DNA of 64,000 nt from Silene latifolia (GCF_048544455.1 NC_133537.1:68102634-68166633), one strand, 5' to 3'. Shown: positions 11,090 through 24,583, counted from the first letter of the stretch. Notes: generated from the sequence alone by a model not told the origin. Numbers and translations are program-made.

Positions 11090-14000
11090 GTTGTGGTGAA
11101 AGAAAATAATCTATGGTACCTTGACAGTGGATGCTCAAGGCACATGATTTGGAGATATAAACTTATTTCTTTCACTTGAACCCTTCGATGGAGGTAAGGT
11201 CACATTTGGTGACAACAAGAAGGGTAAGATCATCGGTGTAGGTAAAGTTGGAATATCATCTTCTCATGCAATTAGTGATGTTTATCTTGTTAGTGGTCTC
11301 AAACACAACTTGCTCAGTATCTCTCAATTATGCGACAAAGGAAATAAAGTTGTTTTTCATTGATTCTGTCGAATAATAATTGAAGGAACAAGTAGTGTTG
11401 TGCTTGAAGGACACCGTAGAAGGAACGTCTATATGATTGACTTAAATAACATTCCTACTAATTCATTCACATGCATGAAAGTAACGACAGATGATCCGTG
11501 CCTTTGGCACAAAAGATTTGCTCACATAAATTCAACAACCTTGAATAAGCTAAAGAAATGGGATCTGGTTGAAGGACTTCCATCAATCAAATTCGATCAA
11601 GAAACTCTATGTGATTCTTGTGCCCGTTGCAAGCACGTTAGATCATCGTTCAAACCAAAGAGAATAGTAAGTACCAAAGAACCACTAGAACTCGTGCACA
11701 TGGATCTTTGTGGCCCAATGAAGGTAAGAAGTAGAGGTGGATCCAGGTATGTCTTCGTTCTAGTTGATGACTATTCTAGATTTGTTTGGCCAATCTTTCT
11801 AAACTCAAAAGATGAGACTTTCGAGGAGTTTGCAGTTCTAATGAAACTTGCCCAAAATAAGTATAAATCAAAATTAATTTCCATTCGTACGGATCATGGC
11901 ACCGAATTTGATAATCAAGCTTTCATACAATATTGTAGGGAGAATGGTGTTGGGCATAACTTCTCAGCACCACGAACCCCACAACAAAACGGTGTTGTGG
12001 AACGTATGAATAGAACATTGGAGGATATGGCACGCACGATGTTATTGTGTAGTGGCCTACCTCGAAAGTTTTGGGCTGAAGCTATTAGTACTGCATGCTA
12101 TGTTCATAATCGAGCTTTGATTAGACCTATTCTCAAGAAGACTCCTTATGAGCTTCTTAGGGGACGTAAACCTAACATATCACATCAACGTTGCTTTGGG
12201 AGTAAATGTTTCATCCATAATAATGGCAAAAATAGATTAAGCAAATTCGATCCAGAAGTGACGAAGCGGTATTTTTCGGTTACTCTAATCATAGTAAAGC
12301 ATATAAGGTTTTTAATAAAAGAACCTTATGCATCGAAGAAAGTGTTCATGTTGTTTTTGATGAGAATAATATGTTTGACAAAGCTGAACAGGATGAAGAA
12401 GAAGATTTGAACGAACCTGATTTCCGACTATCCAGGGATGTACTTCCAGAATTGGATGAGGAAGATAAAGAAATTGAGGGCACAAATGATGAACAAGGAA
12501 CCCCTTCGAATGATAAAGGAAAGAGTACTGAGAGTTTAGTTGATGATACTAAAACCTCTTCTCAATCCAAGCAATTGGAGGATAAAGTTATAACTGATGA
12601 AGCTATAACTTCAACTTCCAATCAACAAACTAAGTCCAAAGTTATAACTGATTCTGTTATAACCCCAGACTTGGATTCAGGGGGAACAAGGCTTGAACCC
12701 CAATCATTCGAAGAAGGCGAGACGAGTTCAGATGAAGATGTGCCTCGTATTTCTAAGAAATGGAAATATAAGGATTCCCATCCAATGGAAACCATCCTAG
12801 GTAGCTTGAATGAAGGCGTTCGAACTCGGAGAAGACTTAACAACTTTTGCTCTTTCTACTCCTTTTTGTCAACCATTGAGCCAACAAATATCAAAGAAGC
12901 ACTTGCCGAACCAGATTGGATCGTTGTCATGCAAGAAGAGCTTCAACAGTTCGAACGAAACAAAGTGTGGCATTTGGTTCCAAGACCTAAAGATCGAACG
13001 GTCATCGATGCGAGATGGGTGTTTAGAAACAAGTGGACGATACGAGGAGTTATTGTTCGAAACAAAGCTAGATTGGTTGTACAAGGGTATAATCAACAAG
13101 AAGGAATTGACTACGATGAGACCTTCGCTCCCGTAGCTTGAGACTTGAGGCTATTAGATTGTTAATAGCATTTCTTTGCTCATAAAGGAATAAAACTTTT
13201 TCAAATGGACGTTAAAACAACTTTTCTTAACGGCTATTTGAATGAGGAGGTTTTTGTTGAACAACCCCCAGGATTTCTCGATAGCAAGTTTCAAAACCAC
13301 GTTTTCAAATTAGATAAAGCTTTGTATGGTTTGAAACAAGCTCCGAGATCGTGGTACGACAGATTGTCAAAATATCTTCTAGAAAGTGGTTTTAAAAGAG
13401 GATCTGTCGACAAAACCCTATTCCTGAAAACTGAGGTTTCCGATTTATTAGTCGTACAAATATACGTTGACGATATTATTTTTGGTTCAACTAATAATCG
13501 TCTATGCAAGTATTTTTCAGATTTAATGACCTCAGAATTCGAGATGAGTATGATGGGAGAACTCAAGTTCTTCCTTGGACTCCAAATCCAACAAACTCCT
13601 GAAGGGATTATGATACACCAACAAAAATACATCAAGGAGCTAATCAAGAAATTCGGTATGGAAAATTCTAATTCTAAGCCAACTCCTATGGGTACTGAGA
13701 AGAAGTTGACTTTGGATGAAAACGGTAAGTCTGTCGATGAGACGACTTATCGAGGTATGATTGGCTCTCTTCTTTATTTAACTGCAAGTCGTCCGGATAT
13801 CATGTTTAGTGTATGCGTATGAGCTCGATTTCAATCGTGCCCTAAAGAATCGCATATGATTGCAGTTAAGAGAATCTTGAAGTATTTAATTGGTACATCT
13901 AAATTATATCTGTGGTATCCTCTTGAGTGTAATTTCGATCTCATAGGGTATTCAGATGCAGATTATGCGGGATGTTCACTTGTGAGAAAAAGTACTTCCG

Positions 14001-14409
14001 GCATAGCCACATTTGTTGGACCGTGTATCATCACATGGGGATCCAAGAAGCAAAATTCCGTTGCATTATCTACTCTTTGAAGCCGAATACATTCTTCTTT
14101 GGATTGGTATGTTCTCAACTTTTATGGCTTAAGCAACAACTATGTGATTATGGTGTTAATGTAGGGTGTATACCTATTTTATGTGACAACACAAGTACTA
14201 TAATTATATCTAAAAATCCTGCACAAAGACTCACGAACTAAGCATATAGACATTAGACACCATTTTCTACGGGATCATGTAGATAAGGGCAACATAAGAC
14301 TGGAATTTTGTAGTACGAGAAAAACAATGGGTGACATTTTTACCAAAGCATTGGCTAGAGAACGTTTTGAGATTTTACGATTGGAAATTGGTTTAATTGG
14401 TGGCAACTA
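11090..14409 (+). pseudogene. SIRE pol, copy 1 (protease-integrase-RT-RNase H, broken)
   Basis: Pol is entered by a frame change from gag. Protease begins LWYLDSGCSRH (about 11110), then is broken just after. Integrase (11400-12260) shows the HHCC finger (HKRFAHIN, CDSCARCK) and the DDE residues in MDLCGP, RTDHGTEF and NGVVERMNR. RT (about 12870-13640) includes [10 protein letters not shown] and the catalytic YVDDIIFGS. RNase H (about 13800-14400) includes YSDADYAGC. Breaks include a shift near 12270, a TGA at about 13139, a 2-base deletion near 13184 also present in copy 2, a TGA at about 13820, and shifts near 14075 and 14230. The frame ends at TAA 14407-14409. Confidence 0.88.
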
Positions 14410-14936
14410 AACTTGTCACAAAAATTTTATTCTCTATATGGTGACTAGATTTGACGAGATTGTATGATGATCGTGTCCGTATTTTTAGTTGCACTTTTAT
14501 TTATGTCAACTTTATATTATATTATGAGAATATTCCATTTTCTAGTCATATATATTTTAAGTTTATTATGAGCCAAGAGTCGTAACCAATCGCTCGTTTT
14601 TCTTGCCAAAACCGAAATTTCCATAAGTCTATCTCTTACCATATCTTACTTTATCCTTATATATCTTACCATATCTTTTACCCTAACCACTTGTCTATCT
14701 TTTGGTAAATCTTTTAATAAAAAAAAAAAAAAAAAAAAAAAAAATCAAAATTTACCTAACTTCTCTCCACACGCCACCTCCACTATCCTACTTCCCTTAA
14801 ATCTCTTTACCATAATAAGATTCCAACTCCCATAAATACTCCCTCCTACCGTCACCATCACCATCACAAACACAAAACCCAAAGCTCTCTTTTTAGACTT
14901 TTCTACACACTCAACCTCCAAAATCCTTTGATCATC
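14410..14936 (+). other. Spacer between pol and the env-position ORF, SIRE copy 1
   Basis: The spacer is non-coding and includes a poly-A run of about 25 bases at 14719-14743 (about 15 in copy 2) and a pyrimidine-rich stretch before the downstream ATG. It could host a splice acceptor or internal promoter for the third ORF, but nothing decisive is visible. Confidence 0.6.
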
Positions 14937-16566
14937 ATGACTCCTCCCTCAACCCGTTTTCACTCGCCCTCAACTCGGTCCACAACTCGGACCGGGTCCT
15001 CCAAACCTTCATGCACTAAAACCTATGTCCCTATCAAAACTCCCTCACCTTCATCAAACCAAAAACCAACTAACCCCGATCATAACCGGGTTGATCCTAA
15101 CTTAGAAGGGAAAAGACGGAAGTTGAATAAAGGGAAAAAGAAGGCCGTGGGGTTTGAAGACTCGGTGGAAGAGATTGAGGTTGTAGCTACTCAAGAAGGT
15201 CCCCAAAGGACAATGTTTCGGGAATATATGCCGAATGCAACATCAAAAGGGCTTGATACGCTTCGACTCACCGCGGATGAAAGAACCCGTGTCAACAATG
15301 TTATGAGGTACGGTATTCATGGTGGTCGTCTCTATTCCGAAAAGTGGTATGGAAAAATCGAAGCCTTGCAATTCTTTAAGGATTTCTTGAATTTTCAAGA
15401 ATGGAAGAAAGTTTGTTCCTTTGTTGGTCCGGTTTATCCTATAGAGGTAATCCAATTTTATTCTTCCGTCTCTGTCAAAAATAATGTGTTGCATGCGGTG
15501 GTGAATGATACCGAAGTCAAACTCTCCCTTGCCGATTTTTGTACTGCTTTTCGGTCCCCGATAATGGGATCGAAATAAATCCGAGTGCGGAATGGGGAGA
15601 TGTTACGGAGGAAGAGAAGCTTAAAATTAAGAAGTCGTTTGATGTTGATGCTACGGGGTCAAGTAACATGCTTGCGGGGTCGTTTACTCCAAAATTGAAA
15701 TTCTTTCTTAATTTCATTTGGAACACCGTTGTTCCAGAGAGAAGGGTGGTCGTGATAAGTTGTCTAGCTATGAGATGTTGTTGTTGTCTAGGTGGCTCGA
15801 GGGAACCAAAGTTAGTCTTCCTCGTCTTATGTTTCATAAAATCATTCAAACTAGTGTTTGTGTCACTGAGGAAAAATTTTATACAACTTTGGATTTGCCT
15901 TATGGCATGTGGGTCTCTCGGCTTTTGGAACAACAAGGGGTGATTGGGATTTCTAGTTATGGTGTAAAGGTGAAAGATGAGATGTGTGACACTCATCTTA
16001 AATTGATGAAAGTTGGTGCTATTGGACCCGATTTGGTGTTTTTGTCGAAAGGGAATGTGGTGGAGAAATCGTCTGATGTGGTCTCGGTTATTGAACAAAA
16101 ATTGGAAGTGTTTATGGCAAGTATTTGTGAGAAATTGGATGCACAAAATAAGATGGTTGTGGAGTTGGTCTTGGGTTTGGGAAAAGACAAGGGTGAGGCT
16201 TCGGGTTCGAAGGGTTCGGATCATGGTGAAGTCTTGTCTTATTTACATGGGCTTGAAGCACGAGTGGATGCTATGGCTAAGGATGCGGCTAGGGCGGCAA
16301 AGGAGTGTGTTCGTCATTCTAGTTCGTTAGCTAATTTGGCTAGTCAAGGTGGGGCTTTGTGGAAGGAAGGGAAGGCTATGCATGAGGATATGCGGGTTGT
16401 GTACGAGGCTACTCAAGCCTTGTCAATGAAGGTGCTTAATTTTGAGCGGTGTCTCACGGCTCAAGCTAATCATGTCCGTTCATGCTTTGATCGTCTTGAC
16501 TCTCTTGAGTTTAGGACCCGTCCTGGTTATGTCAACCCCAATGTCGTGAAACGTGACATTCCTTGA
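14937..16566 (+). pseudogene. SIRE env-position ORF, copy 1 (two frameshifts)
   Basis: This is the counterpart of the intact frame at 25097. It begins at ATG 14937 (MTPPSTRFHS). A one-base loss near 15545 (TACTGCTTTT where copy 2 has TACTCTGTTTT) and an indel near 15733 (CCAGAGAGAAGGG versus CCGAGAAGGGG) break it into three frames. The final segment restores the copy-2 frame and ends at the same VVKRDIP stop. Apart from these indels the two copies differ at very few positions. Confidence 0.85.
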
Positions 16567-17077
16567 ACCCGTCCTCCTCTTTTCCTTACCTTTTCTTTTG
16601 TTAGACTTTATATTTTGAATAATTGTCTAATTCGGCCCATTTTGGCTTACTTCTCATTCGGCCCATTTGGCTTAAAACTCTTGTTCTCATTCGCCCGATT
16701 GGCAATTAGACTAATTTGGTTTGTAGTATGCTTATTTTCTATTTTGACATGTTAATGTAGATTACTTTCTCGTTTTCTAATATCTCTTTGCATGCTTAAA
16801 TTGTGTCTCGACTAATATTATTCTAGTTGTTTTATGTCTTTTCTCGTCTTTTCGATGATGTCAAGAGGGGGAAGGAATCTTCGTGACTTAAGTATTTGCC
16901 TAAGCTTGCTCCTTGTCGGAATCTTTAATCTCTTAAGGTCCTTAGATGCTATACTTTGTATATAAGTGATTGTTCTTGCGTTCAACTGTCTATGACTTTT
17001 TATAGTATTATGTTGAGGGGGAACTTACACTTAGTCACAAATCTTAAGAGACTTGTCATCATCAAAAAGGGGGAATT
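16567..17077 (+). other. SIRE 3' untranslated region and polypurine tract, copy 1
   Basis: Non-coding. Three degenerate copies of ATTCGGCCCATTTTGGC-type sequence occur at about 16630-16705. The polypurine tract AAAAAGGGGGAA precedes LTR2 at 17078 and would prime plus-strand DNA synthesis. Confidence 0.8.
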
Positions 17078-18749
17078 TGTTGGACCATATAGATATATGA
17101 TTAAGTTTTGATAATGACAAGTGTGTGCTTTATTTCATATACTCTTGCTTGTAATTGTTTGTTTAGTCTTTGTTAGATTAACTTAGGTTTACAAGCTTAG
17201 CAAGTAATGTTATAGCTCTCTTAGCTATAACATTAAAGATTTGTGAAGCGTCATTCAAGTCATGTTATAACAAACTTGAGCTATAACATTGGAAGTTCTT
17301 AAGGCATCATAAGCAATTGTAACAAGTTTCAAGTATGATGATCATTCAAGCAAAAGGCTAGATCAAGTCTTTAACAAAGCTCAAGATGAAGAGCTTTTGG
17401 TCAAGATAAAGAGAAGATCCTTTTTCAAGATCTCAGGAAGATTAGTTAGTATAGGTCTTCATCTAATGACGGTATCTTAAAGATAAGAGTATTGGGAAGT
17501 AAAGTTATAGCTATTTCACCTATAACTTTACTAACCAAACTTAAAGTTATAGTTGTTTCTACTATAACTTTAGGTAGCATTTTTAAGGCACGATTTTAAT
17601 AGTTTTAAAATCATTTTTCAAAAGATAAAATTCTTTTAAACATATTTCGAAATCTTTTGTGTATATAGTAGAGTTGAATTATGGGTTATTATAATTGGTA
17701 ACTTGCATGTTCCTATTGGTTAGTAAAACGACTTATGGGTCATCATGCTACCTAGGGTTTGCTAGTCTATATAATCTAACCCTAATCCAAGAAGATAGGT
17801 TTTATCCAAGATTGGACACGGGCCTAGGGTTTTGGTAGTGAGTCGCAAACCGTTGGGGCGTGTGAGGTGATTGTGTTTAAGTAATCTATCTAATCAAATC
17901 TAGCTTATATTTATATAAGATATTTCCCTATCTTTATAATATATGATTTGATTTGTTTACTTATCCTAACATCTTAAAGATATAGTTTTACTTGTTAAAT
18001 AAGATTTACTTTTATCTTATTTACTTAAACTATAATATCTTGGATTAAAATTAGGAAAGAGATAAAAATCTATCTCTTATACCCTTGCCGCCTATCTCAC
18101 GGCATCCTAGGGTTTCGTGCAAACCCTAGTACCCACTTCTACTATAAATACAATTGATCATTCTTCATTTATCTAAGCTTTTCGAAATACAACAAACTTT
18201 GCAAAACATATTCGAGTTTAATTCTTAATTGTTTTATTGTTTTGTTTTAGAAAACATTTACGAAAAGTCGTGCTCTTCAAATTGCTTGTCTTTCTTAAAG
18301 GTTACGTCTTAAGATAATAGTACTTCATATTGTTTCTTACTCGTTCAATTGTGTGAACACTTAGAAGAACAATCAAGTGCTTTCTTAGTAACTTAAGATA
18401 GTCAAATCGAATATCTAGTGATATTAAAATCAAGTTATAGTTAGAGTTAACTATACGAGTTGGGTTGATAATTTTGTAATCCGGAGTAAGGTACTAAAAT
18501 TATTAATCGAGAATAGTGGACGTAGGCTTCGACGTGTGAAGCTGAACCACTTCAAATATCGTGTGTCTTTGCATCTTTCGTTTCTGTCATTTCATTACGT
18601 TCATAATCAATTAATTAATTAGTTAAAGTTTAATCAATAAACTTTAAGTAATTAATTACCTTGATATAAAATAAAAAGTAGGCATATTTTTTAAATACTC
18701 AATTCACCCCCCCCCCCTCTCGAGTATTTCGGGTGTGATAGACTCTTCA
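17078..18749 (+). repeat. SIRE LTR2 (middle LTR)
   Basis: This LTR of 1672 bp has TATA box TATAAATA at 18143-18150. It has no target duplication of its own: left is the polypurine tract of copy 1, right is the primer-binding site of copy 2. It thus serves as 3' LTR of copy 1 and 5' LTR of copy 2. The same four GTTATAG inverted repeats are present, the first one perfect here (ATGTTATAGC...GCTATAACAT). Confidence 0.93.
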
Positions 18750-18751
18750 AT

Positions 18752-18764
18752 TGGTATCAGAGCC
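18752..18764 (+). other. Primer-binding site, SIRE copy 2
   Basis: TGGTATCAGAGCC complements the 3' end of initiator-Met tRNA and lies two bases after LTR2. Confidence 0.92.
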
Positions 18765-18858
18765 TCGTGCTCTTGATTGCCTAACCGCAAAGAGGCTAGA
18801 TCCGTCTATCTTTTTATCTTTTTATTTTATTTTTATTCATTTGCCTTACACGTGTGAA

Positions 18859-21250
18859 ATGGATTCCAAGTATCTTAAGTGTCCAGTCTTTGATGGGAAG
18901 AATTATGGACTTTGGAAAAACATGATGACACACTACATAAAAGGACATGATTGGGAGTCTTTGGACGATTATAAAGAACGGACCACATAAAATCTTGGTC
19001 GCATCTTCGGAAGGCACTACCTATGAGAAAAAGGAAGAAGACTATGTGGAGGTGATTCAAGAAGGCCGAGAAAAACTCGAAAGCGATAAGCCTGTTACAA
19101 AACGGCATGACATCGACTGAATTCGATCGTTTTTTTCTTCTTGTACTTGCCAAGGAAATATGGGATGGTCTTGAATTGGCCTATGAAGGAACGTCGGTTG
19201 TAAGGAAATATCGTATTGACCTGCTGATTCAAAAATACGAACTCTTTAGAATGGAAAATAATGAATCACTTGATAGCATGTCAGCACGATTTTCTACTAT
19301 AGTCAATGAGCTTAAAAATCTTGGTAAAACTTTCAACTCCGAGGATATTGCTAGAAAAGTACTTAGGAGTTTAACCAAGAAATGGCGCCCCAAGGTCACG
19401 GTTATGGAAGAAGTAAGAGATCTCACTTCTCTCCCTTATGCAGAACTCATTGGTGCTCTTATGGCTCATGAACTCGTCCTGGATGACGATGAGGCCGAGT
19501 CCAGTAATAAGAAGAGCATGGCTCTACAAGCTCTCGCTAAGGAAGAAGAAGATGTAGAAATAGAGGACGAAACGGTCTTGTTTGCTAAACGATTCAACAA
19601 ACGCATTTTCAGAAATAAGCAAGCAAAATCGTTCAATAACAATAATAATAAATTCTCTAATAAGAAAGTTTTGAGTCAAAAATACGTTTGCTAATAGAGG
19701 ATGCTTCAAGTGTGGAGAATCCGGTCATATGATTAAGGATTGTCCCACATGGGAGAAAATTAAGGACAAAGCAAAACGTGAGAAGACTAAAAGGGAATTC
19801 AAGCAAGTGATGATAGCATCTTGCTGGGGAGATCTAGACCCTGAGGATGACGAAGCATCAGAAGAAGAAGAAGAAGAAGTTGCTAACCTATGCTTAAGCA
19901 ACGTCAGTCTTGACCTCTTCTCAGATAATGACAAAGATAGTGTGGACTCCTACTGCCGCTTCCTAGGAGATTCCGATTCAGAAGAAGAAGAAGAGGTAAG
20001 CTATCTTGAACTTAAGAAGAGTGTCAAGAAACTTTCTAAGAATGCTTTAATAGAATATTTTGAGCAATCTCTTGATAAGTGTCACGAACAAGAGATGGAA
20101 TTGAAAGATTTGAAAGAACAAATTCTCGATATTCAAGAGAATCAACTCCTTAAGGCAAAGGCCAAAAAGCTCAAATCTAAAGTTTGACTAATATAGCTAC
20201 AACTTGATTCGACAAATCTTGAGAAGAAGGTTCTTGAGTCTAAAGTTATAGCTAATGAAGCTATAACCTCAGACCTAAAACTCAACATTAAGCATCTTCA
20301 AGCCAAAGTTATAGCTAGTGAAGCTATAACATTGGAATTGAGGAAAGTCAAAGAGCTTATTGAGACCAAGGCTACGGCTAGAGAAGCCGTGATCACAGAT
20401 CAAAAGAAGGAGATTGAATCTCTAACTCAGCAATTAAAGGAATCTAAGACTGTTCTTTTAAATACTAAAAGAAGGCATACCGAGATGGTACGAGTTCTTA
20501 ATGATAGATTCCAGAACTTTCGTGACAATTATAAAGAGACTCATCCTCCCAAAGTCGTAGAGTCAGACCATTCCAAATGCAACAAAGAAATAGAGTCCCT
20601 AAAGGAATTACTTTTGCATGCTAGAAAAGTTCATGAGAAATGGGAAGGTAGCACACGTGTTCTAAATTTCCTAACTGAGCAATCAGATAATAACATGAAA
20701 ATGGGATTAGGACACGAGTGCTACGGTCGTAGAGATCACTCTAAATGCAAATCAACCCCTTCCGAACGAGACTTCAGAAGGAGAAAATATACAAATTTAC
20801 CTGAATACTTGATTTGCAATTACTGTGGTCATACTGGACATATCCAAGAAAATTGTGTCAAATATGCTCAGGATTTAAGTAAAGGAATTAACTTTGTCAA
20901 AGCATCTGACACTATCTTCGAGGAAAGCGTCAATACCCCATCTGAACCAAGTACCAGTGAAAAACGCAACAATGATCATCGTTGGTTTTATGATATGAGC
21001 TTCGATTTCAAGAAGGCTACCAAATCAAAACAAACACCTGAGCCCTTCAAAACCAAAGCTCTCCCCAAACAACAACGAAAGACCACGACATAAGGAACCC
21101 ATAACTCAACCCAAGACGGTTCCTAAACAAACCCATTCGCCTCCAAAACGTAAAGTCATAAAAATGGTTTGGGTTAGAAAAGACCTAGTTTTTAGAGTGA
21201 CTAACGTCAAAGGACCCAACTTAGCTTGGGTACCTAAAAACTGTATCTAA
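18859..21250 (+). pseudogene. SIRE gag, copy 2 (frameshifted)
   Basis: It starts at ATG 18859 with the same MDSKYLKCPVFDGKN opening as copy 1. Frameshifts near 18975, 19035-19060, 19135-19150 and 19670 break the Gag core. The first CCHC knuckle (CFKCGESGHMIKDC) and the second (CNYCGHTGHIQENC, near 20816) are both intact, unlike copy 1. A stop near 20187 and a shift near 21085 follow. Two GTTATAG inverted repeats lie at 20242-20267 and 20305-20330. It ends at TAA 21248-21250, directly before a TTTTGCAG acceptor-like string. Confidence 0.85.
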
Positions 21251-21261
21251 TCATTTTGCAG

Positions 21262-24200
21262 GTTGTGGTGAAAGAAAATAATCTATGGTACCTTGACAGT
21301 GGATGCTCAAGGCACATATTTGGAGATATAAACTTATTTCTTTCACTTGAACCCTTCGATGGAGGTAAGGTCACATTTGGTGACAACAAGAAGGGTAAGA
21401 TCATCGGTGTAGGTAAAGTTGGAATATCATCTTCTCATGCAATTAGTGATGTTTATCTTGTTAGTGGTCTCAAACACAACTTGCTCAGTATCTCTCAATT
21501 ATGCGACAAAGGAAATAAAGTTGTTTTTCATTCAGATTCCTGTCGAATAATAATTGAAGGAACAAGTAGTGTTGTGCTTGAAGGACACCGTAGAAGGAAC
21601 GTCTATATGATTGACTTAAATAACATTCCTACTAATTCATTCACATGCATGAAAGTAACGATAGATGATCCGTGCCTTTGGCACAAAAGATTTGCTCACA
21701 TAAATTCAACAACCTTGAATAAGCTAAAGAAATGGGATCTGGTTGAAGGACTTCCATCAATCAAATTCGATCAAGAAACTCTATGTGATTCTTGTGCCCG
21801 TTGTAAGCACGTTAGATCATCGTTCAAACCAAAGAGAATAGTAAGTACCAAAGAACCACTAGAACTCGTGCACATGGATCTTTGTGGCCCAATGAAGGTA
21901 AGAAGTAGAGGTGGATCCAGGTATGTCTTCGTTCTAGTTGATGACTATTCTAAATTTGTTTGGCCAATCTTTCTAAACTCAAAAGATGAGACTTTCGAGG
22001 AGTTTGCAGTTCTAATGAAACTTGCCCAAAATAAGTATAAATCAAAATTAATTTCCATTCGTACGGATCATGGCACCGAATTTGATAATCAAGCTTTCAT
22101 ACAATATTGTAGGGAGAATGGTGTTGGGCATAACTTCTCAGCACCACGAACCCCACAAACAAAACGGTGTTGTGGAACGTATGAATAGAACATTGGAGGA
22201 TATGGCACGCACGATGTTATTGTGTAGTGGCCTACCTCGAAATTTTTGGGTGAAGCTATTAGACAAAGCATGCTATGTTCATAATCGAGCTTTGATTAGA
22301 CCTATTCTCAAGAAGACTCCTTATGAGCTTCTTAGGGGACGTAAACCTAACATATCACATCTACGTTGCTTCGGGAGTAAATGTTTCGTCCATAATAATG
22401 GCAAAAATAGATTAAGCTAATTCGATCCCAGAAGTGACGAAGCGGTATTTGTCGGTTACTCTAATCATAGTAAAGCATATAAGGTTTTTAATAAAAGAAC
22501 CTTATGCATCGAAGAAAGTGTTCATGTTGTTTTTGATGAGAATAATATGTTTGACAAAGCTGAACAGGATGAAGAAGAAGATTTGAACGAACCTGATTTC
22601 CGACTATCCAGGGATGTACTTCCAGAATTGGATGAGGAAGATAAAGAAATTGAGGGCACAAATGATGAACAAGGAACCCCTTCGAATGATAAAGGAAAGA
22701 GTATGCGAGAGTTTAGTTGATGATACTAAAACCTCTTCTCAATCCAAGCAATTGGAGGATAAAGTTATAAGCGATGAAGCTATAACTTCAACTTCCAATC
22801 AACAAACTAAGTCCAAAGTTATAACTGATTCTGTTATAACCCCAGACTTGGATTCAGGGGGAACAAGGCTTGAACCCCAATCATTCGAAGAAGGCGAGAC
22901 GAGTTCAGATGAAGATGTGCCTCGTATTTCTAAGAAATGGAAATATAAGGATTCCCATCCAATGGAAACCATCCTAGGTAGCTTGAATGAAGGCGTTCGA
23001 ACTCGGAGAAGACTTAACAACTTTTGCTCTTTCTACTCCTTTTTGTCAACCATTGAGCCAACATATATGAAAGAAGCACTTGCCGAACCAGATTGGATCG
23101 TTGCCATGCAAGAAGAGCTTCAACAGTTCGAACGAAACAAAGTGTGGCATTTGGTTCCAAGACCTAAAGATCGAACGGTCATCGGTACGAGATGGGTGTT
23201 TAGAAACAAGCTGGACGATACAGGAGTTATTGTTCGAAACAAAGCTAGATTGGTTGTACAAGGGTATAATCAACAAGAAGGAATTGACTACGATGAGACC
23301 TTCGCTCCCGTAGCAGGACTTGAGGCTATTAGATTGTTAATAGCATTTCTTTGCTCATAAAGGAATAAAACTTTTTCAAATGGACGTTAAAACAGCTTTT
23401 CTTAACGGCTATTTGAATGAGGAGGTTTTTGTTGAACAACCCCCAGGATTTCTCGATAGCAAGTTTCAAAACCACGTTTTCAAATTAGATAAAGCTTTGT
23501 ATGGTTTGAAACAAGCTCCGAGATCGTGGTACGACAGATTGTCAAAATATCTTCTAGAAAGTGGTTTTAAAAGAGGATCTGTCGACAAAACCCTATTCAA
23601 AAAACCGAGGTTTCCGATTTATTAGTCGTACAAATATACGTTGACGATATTATTTTTGGTTCAACTAATAATCGTCTATGCAAGTATTTTTCAGATTTAA
23701 TGACCTCAGAATTCGAGATGAGTATGATGGGAGAACTCAAGTTCTTCCTTGGACTCCAAATCCAACAAACTCCTGAAGGGATTATGATACACCAACAAAA
23801 ATACATCAAGGAGCTAATCAAGAAATTCGGTATGGAAAATTCTAATTCTAAGCCAACTCCTATGGGTACTGAGAAGAAGTTGACCTTAGATGAAAACGGT
23901 AAGTCTGTCGATGAGACGACTTATCGAGGTATGATTGGCTCTCTTCTTTATTTAACTGCAAGTCGTCCGGATATCATGTTTAGTGTATGCGTATGTGCTC
24001 GATTTCAATCGTGCCCTAAAGAATCGCATATGATTGCAGTTAAGAGAATCTTGAAGTATTTAATTGGTACATCTAAATTATATCTGTGGTATCCTCTTGA
24101 GTGTAATTTCGATCTCATAGGGTATTCAGATGCAGATTATGCAGGATGTTCACTTGACAGAAAAAGTACTTAGGCATAGCCACATTTGTTGGACCGTGTA

Positions 24201-24583
24201 TCATCACGTGGGGATCTAAGAAGCAAAATTCCGTTGTATTATCTCTCTTTGAAGCCGAATACATTCTTTGCTTTGGATTGGTATGTTCTCAACTTTTATG
24301 GCTTAAGCAACAACTATGTGATTATGGTGTTAATGTAGGGTGTATACCTATTTTATGTGACAACACAAGTACTATAATTATATCTAAAAATCCTGCACAG
24401 CACTCACGAACTAAGCATATAGACATTAGACACCATTTTCTACGGGATCATGTAGATAAGGGCAACATAAGACTGGAATTTTGTAGTACAGAAAAACAAT
24501 GGGCTGACATTTTTACCAAAGCATTGGCTAGAGAACGTTTTGAGATTTTACGATTGGAAATTGGTTTAATTGGTGGCAACTAA
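21262..24583 (+). pseudogene. SIRE pol, copy 2 (protease-integrase-RT-RNase H, broken)
   Basis: The pol frame reads VVVKENNLWYLDSGCSRH for protease and runs unbroken through most of integrase to 22188, including HHCC (HKRFAHIN, CDSCARCK) and the first two catalytic Asp residues. A one-base insertion near 22157 precedes the catalytic Glu segment NGVVERMNR. RT has [11 protein letters not shown] and YVDDIIFGS, RNase H YSDADYAGC. Further breaks lie near 22420, 22700, 23358 (2-base deletion shared with copy 1), 23600, 24170 and 24255. The end, GLIGGN and TAA, is at 24583. Overall it is less damaged than copy 1 in protease and integrase. Confidence 0.88.

Noticed and set aside
14719..14743. Poly-A run as the tail of a LINE or SINE insertion
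   Set aside because: The same A-run, shorter, is at the homologous place in copy 2 with no inserted sequence or target duplication, so it is part of the copia spacer.
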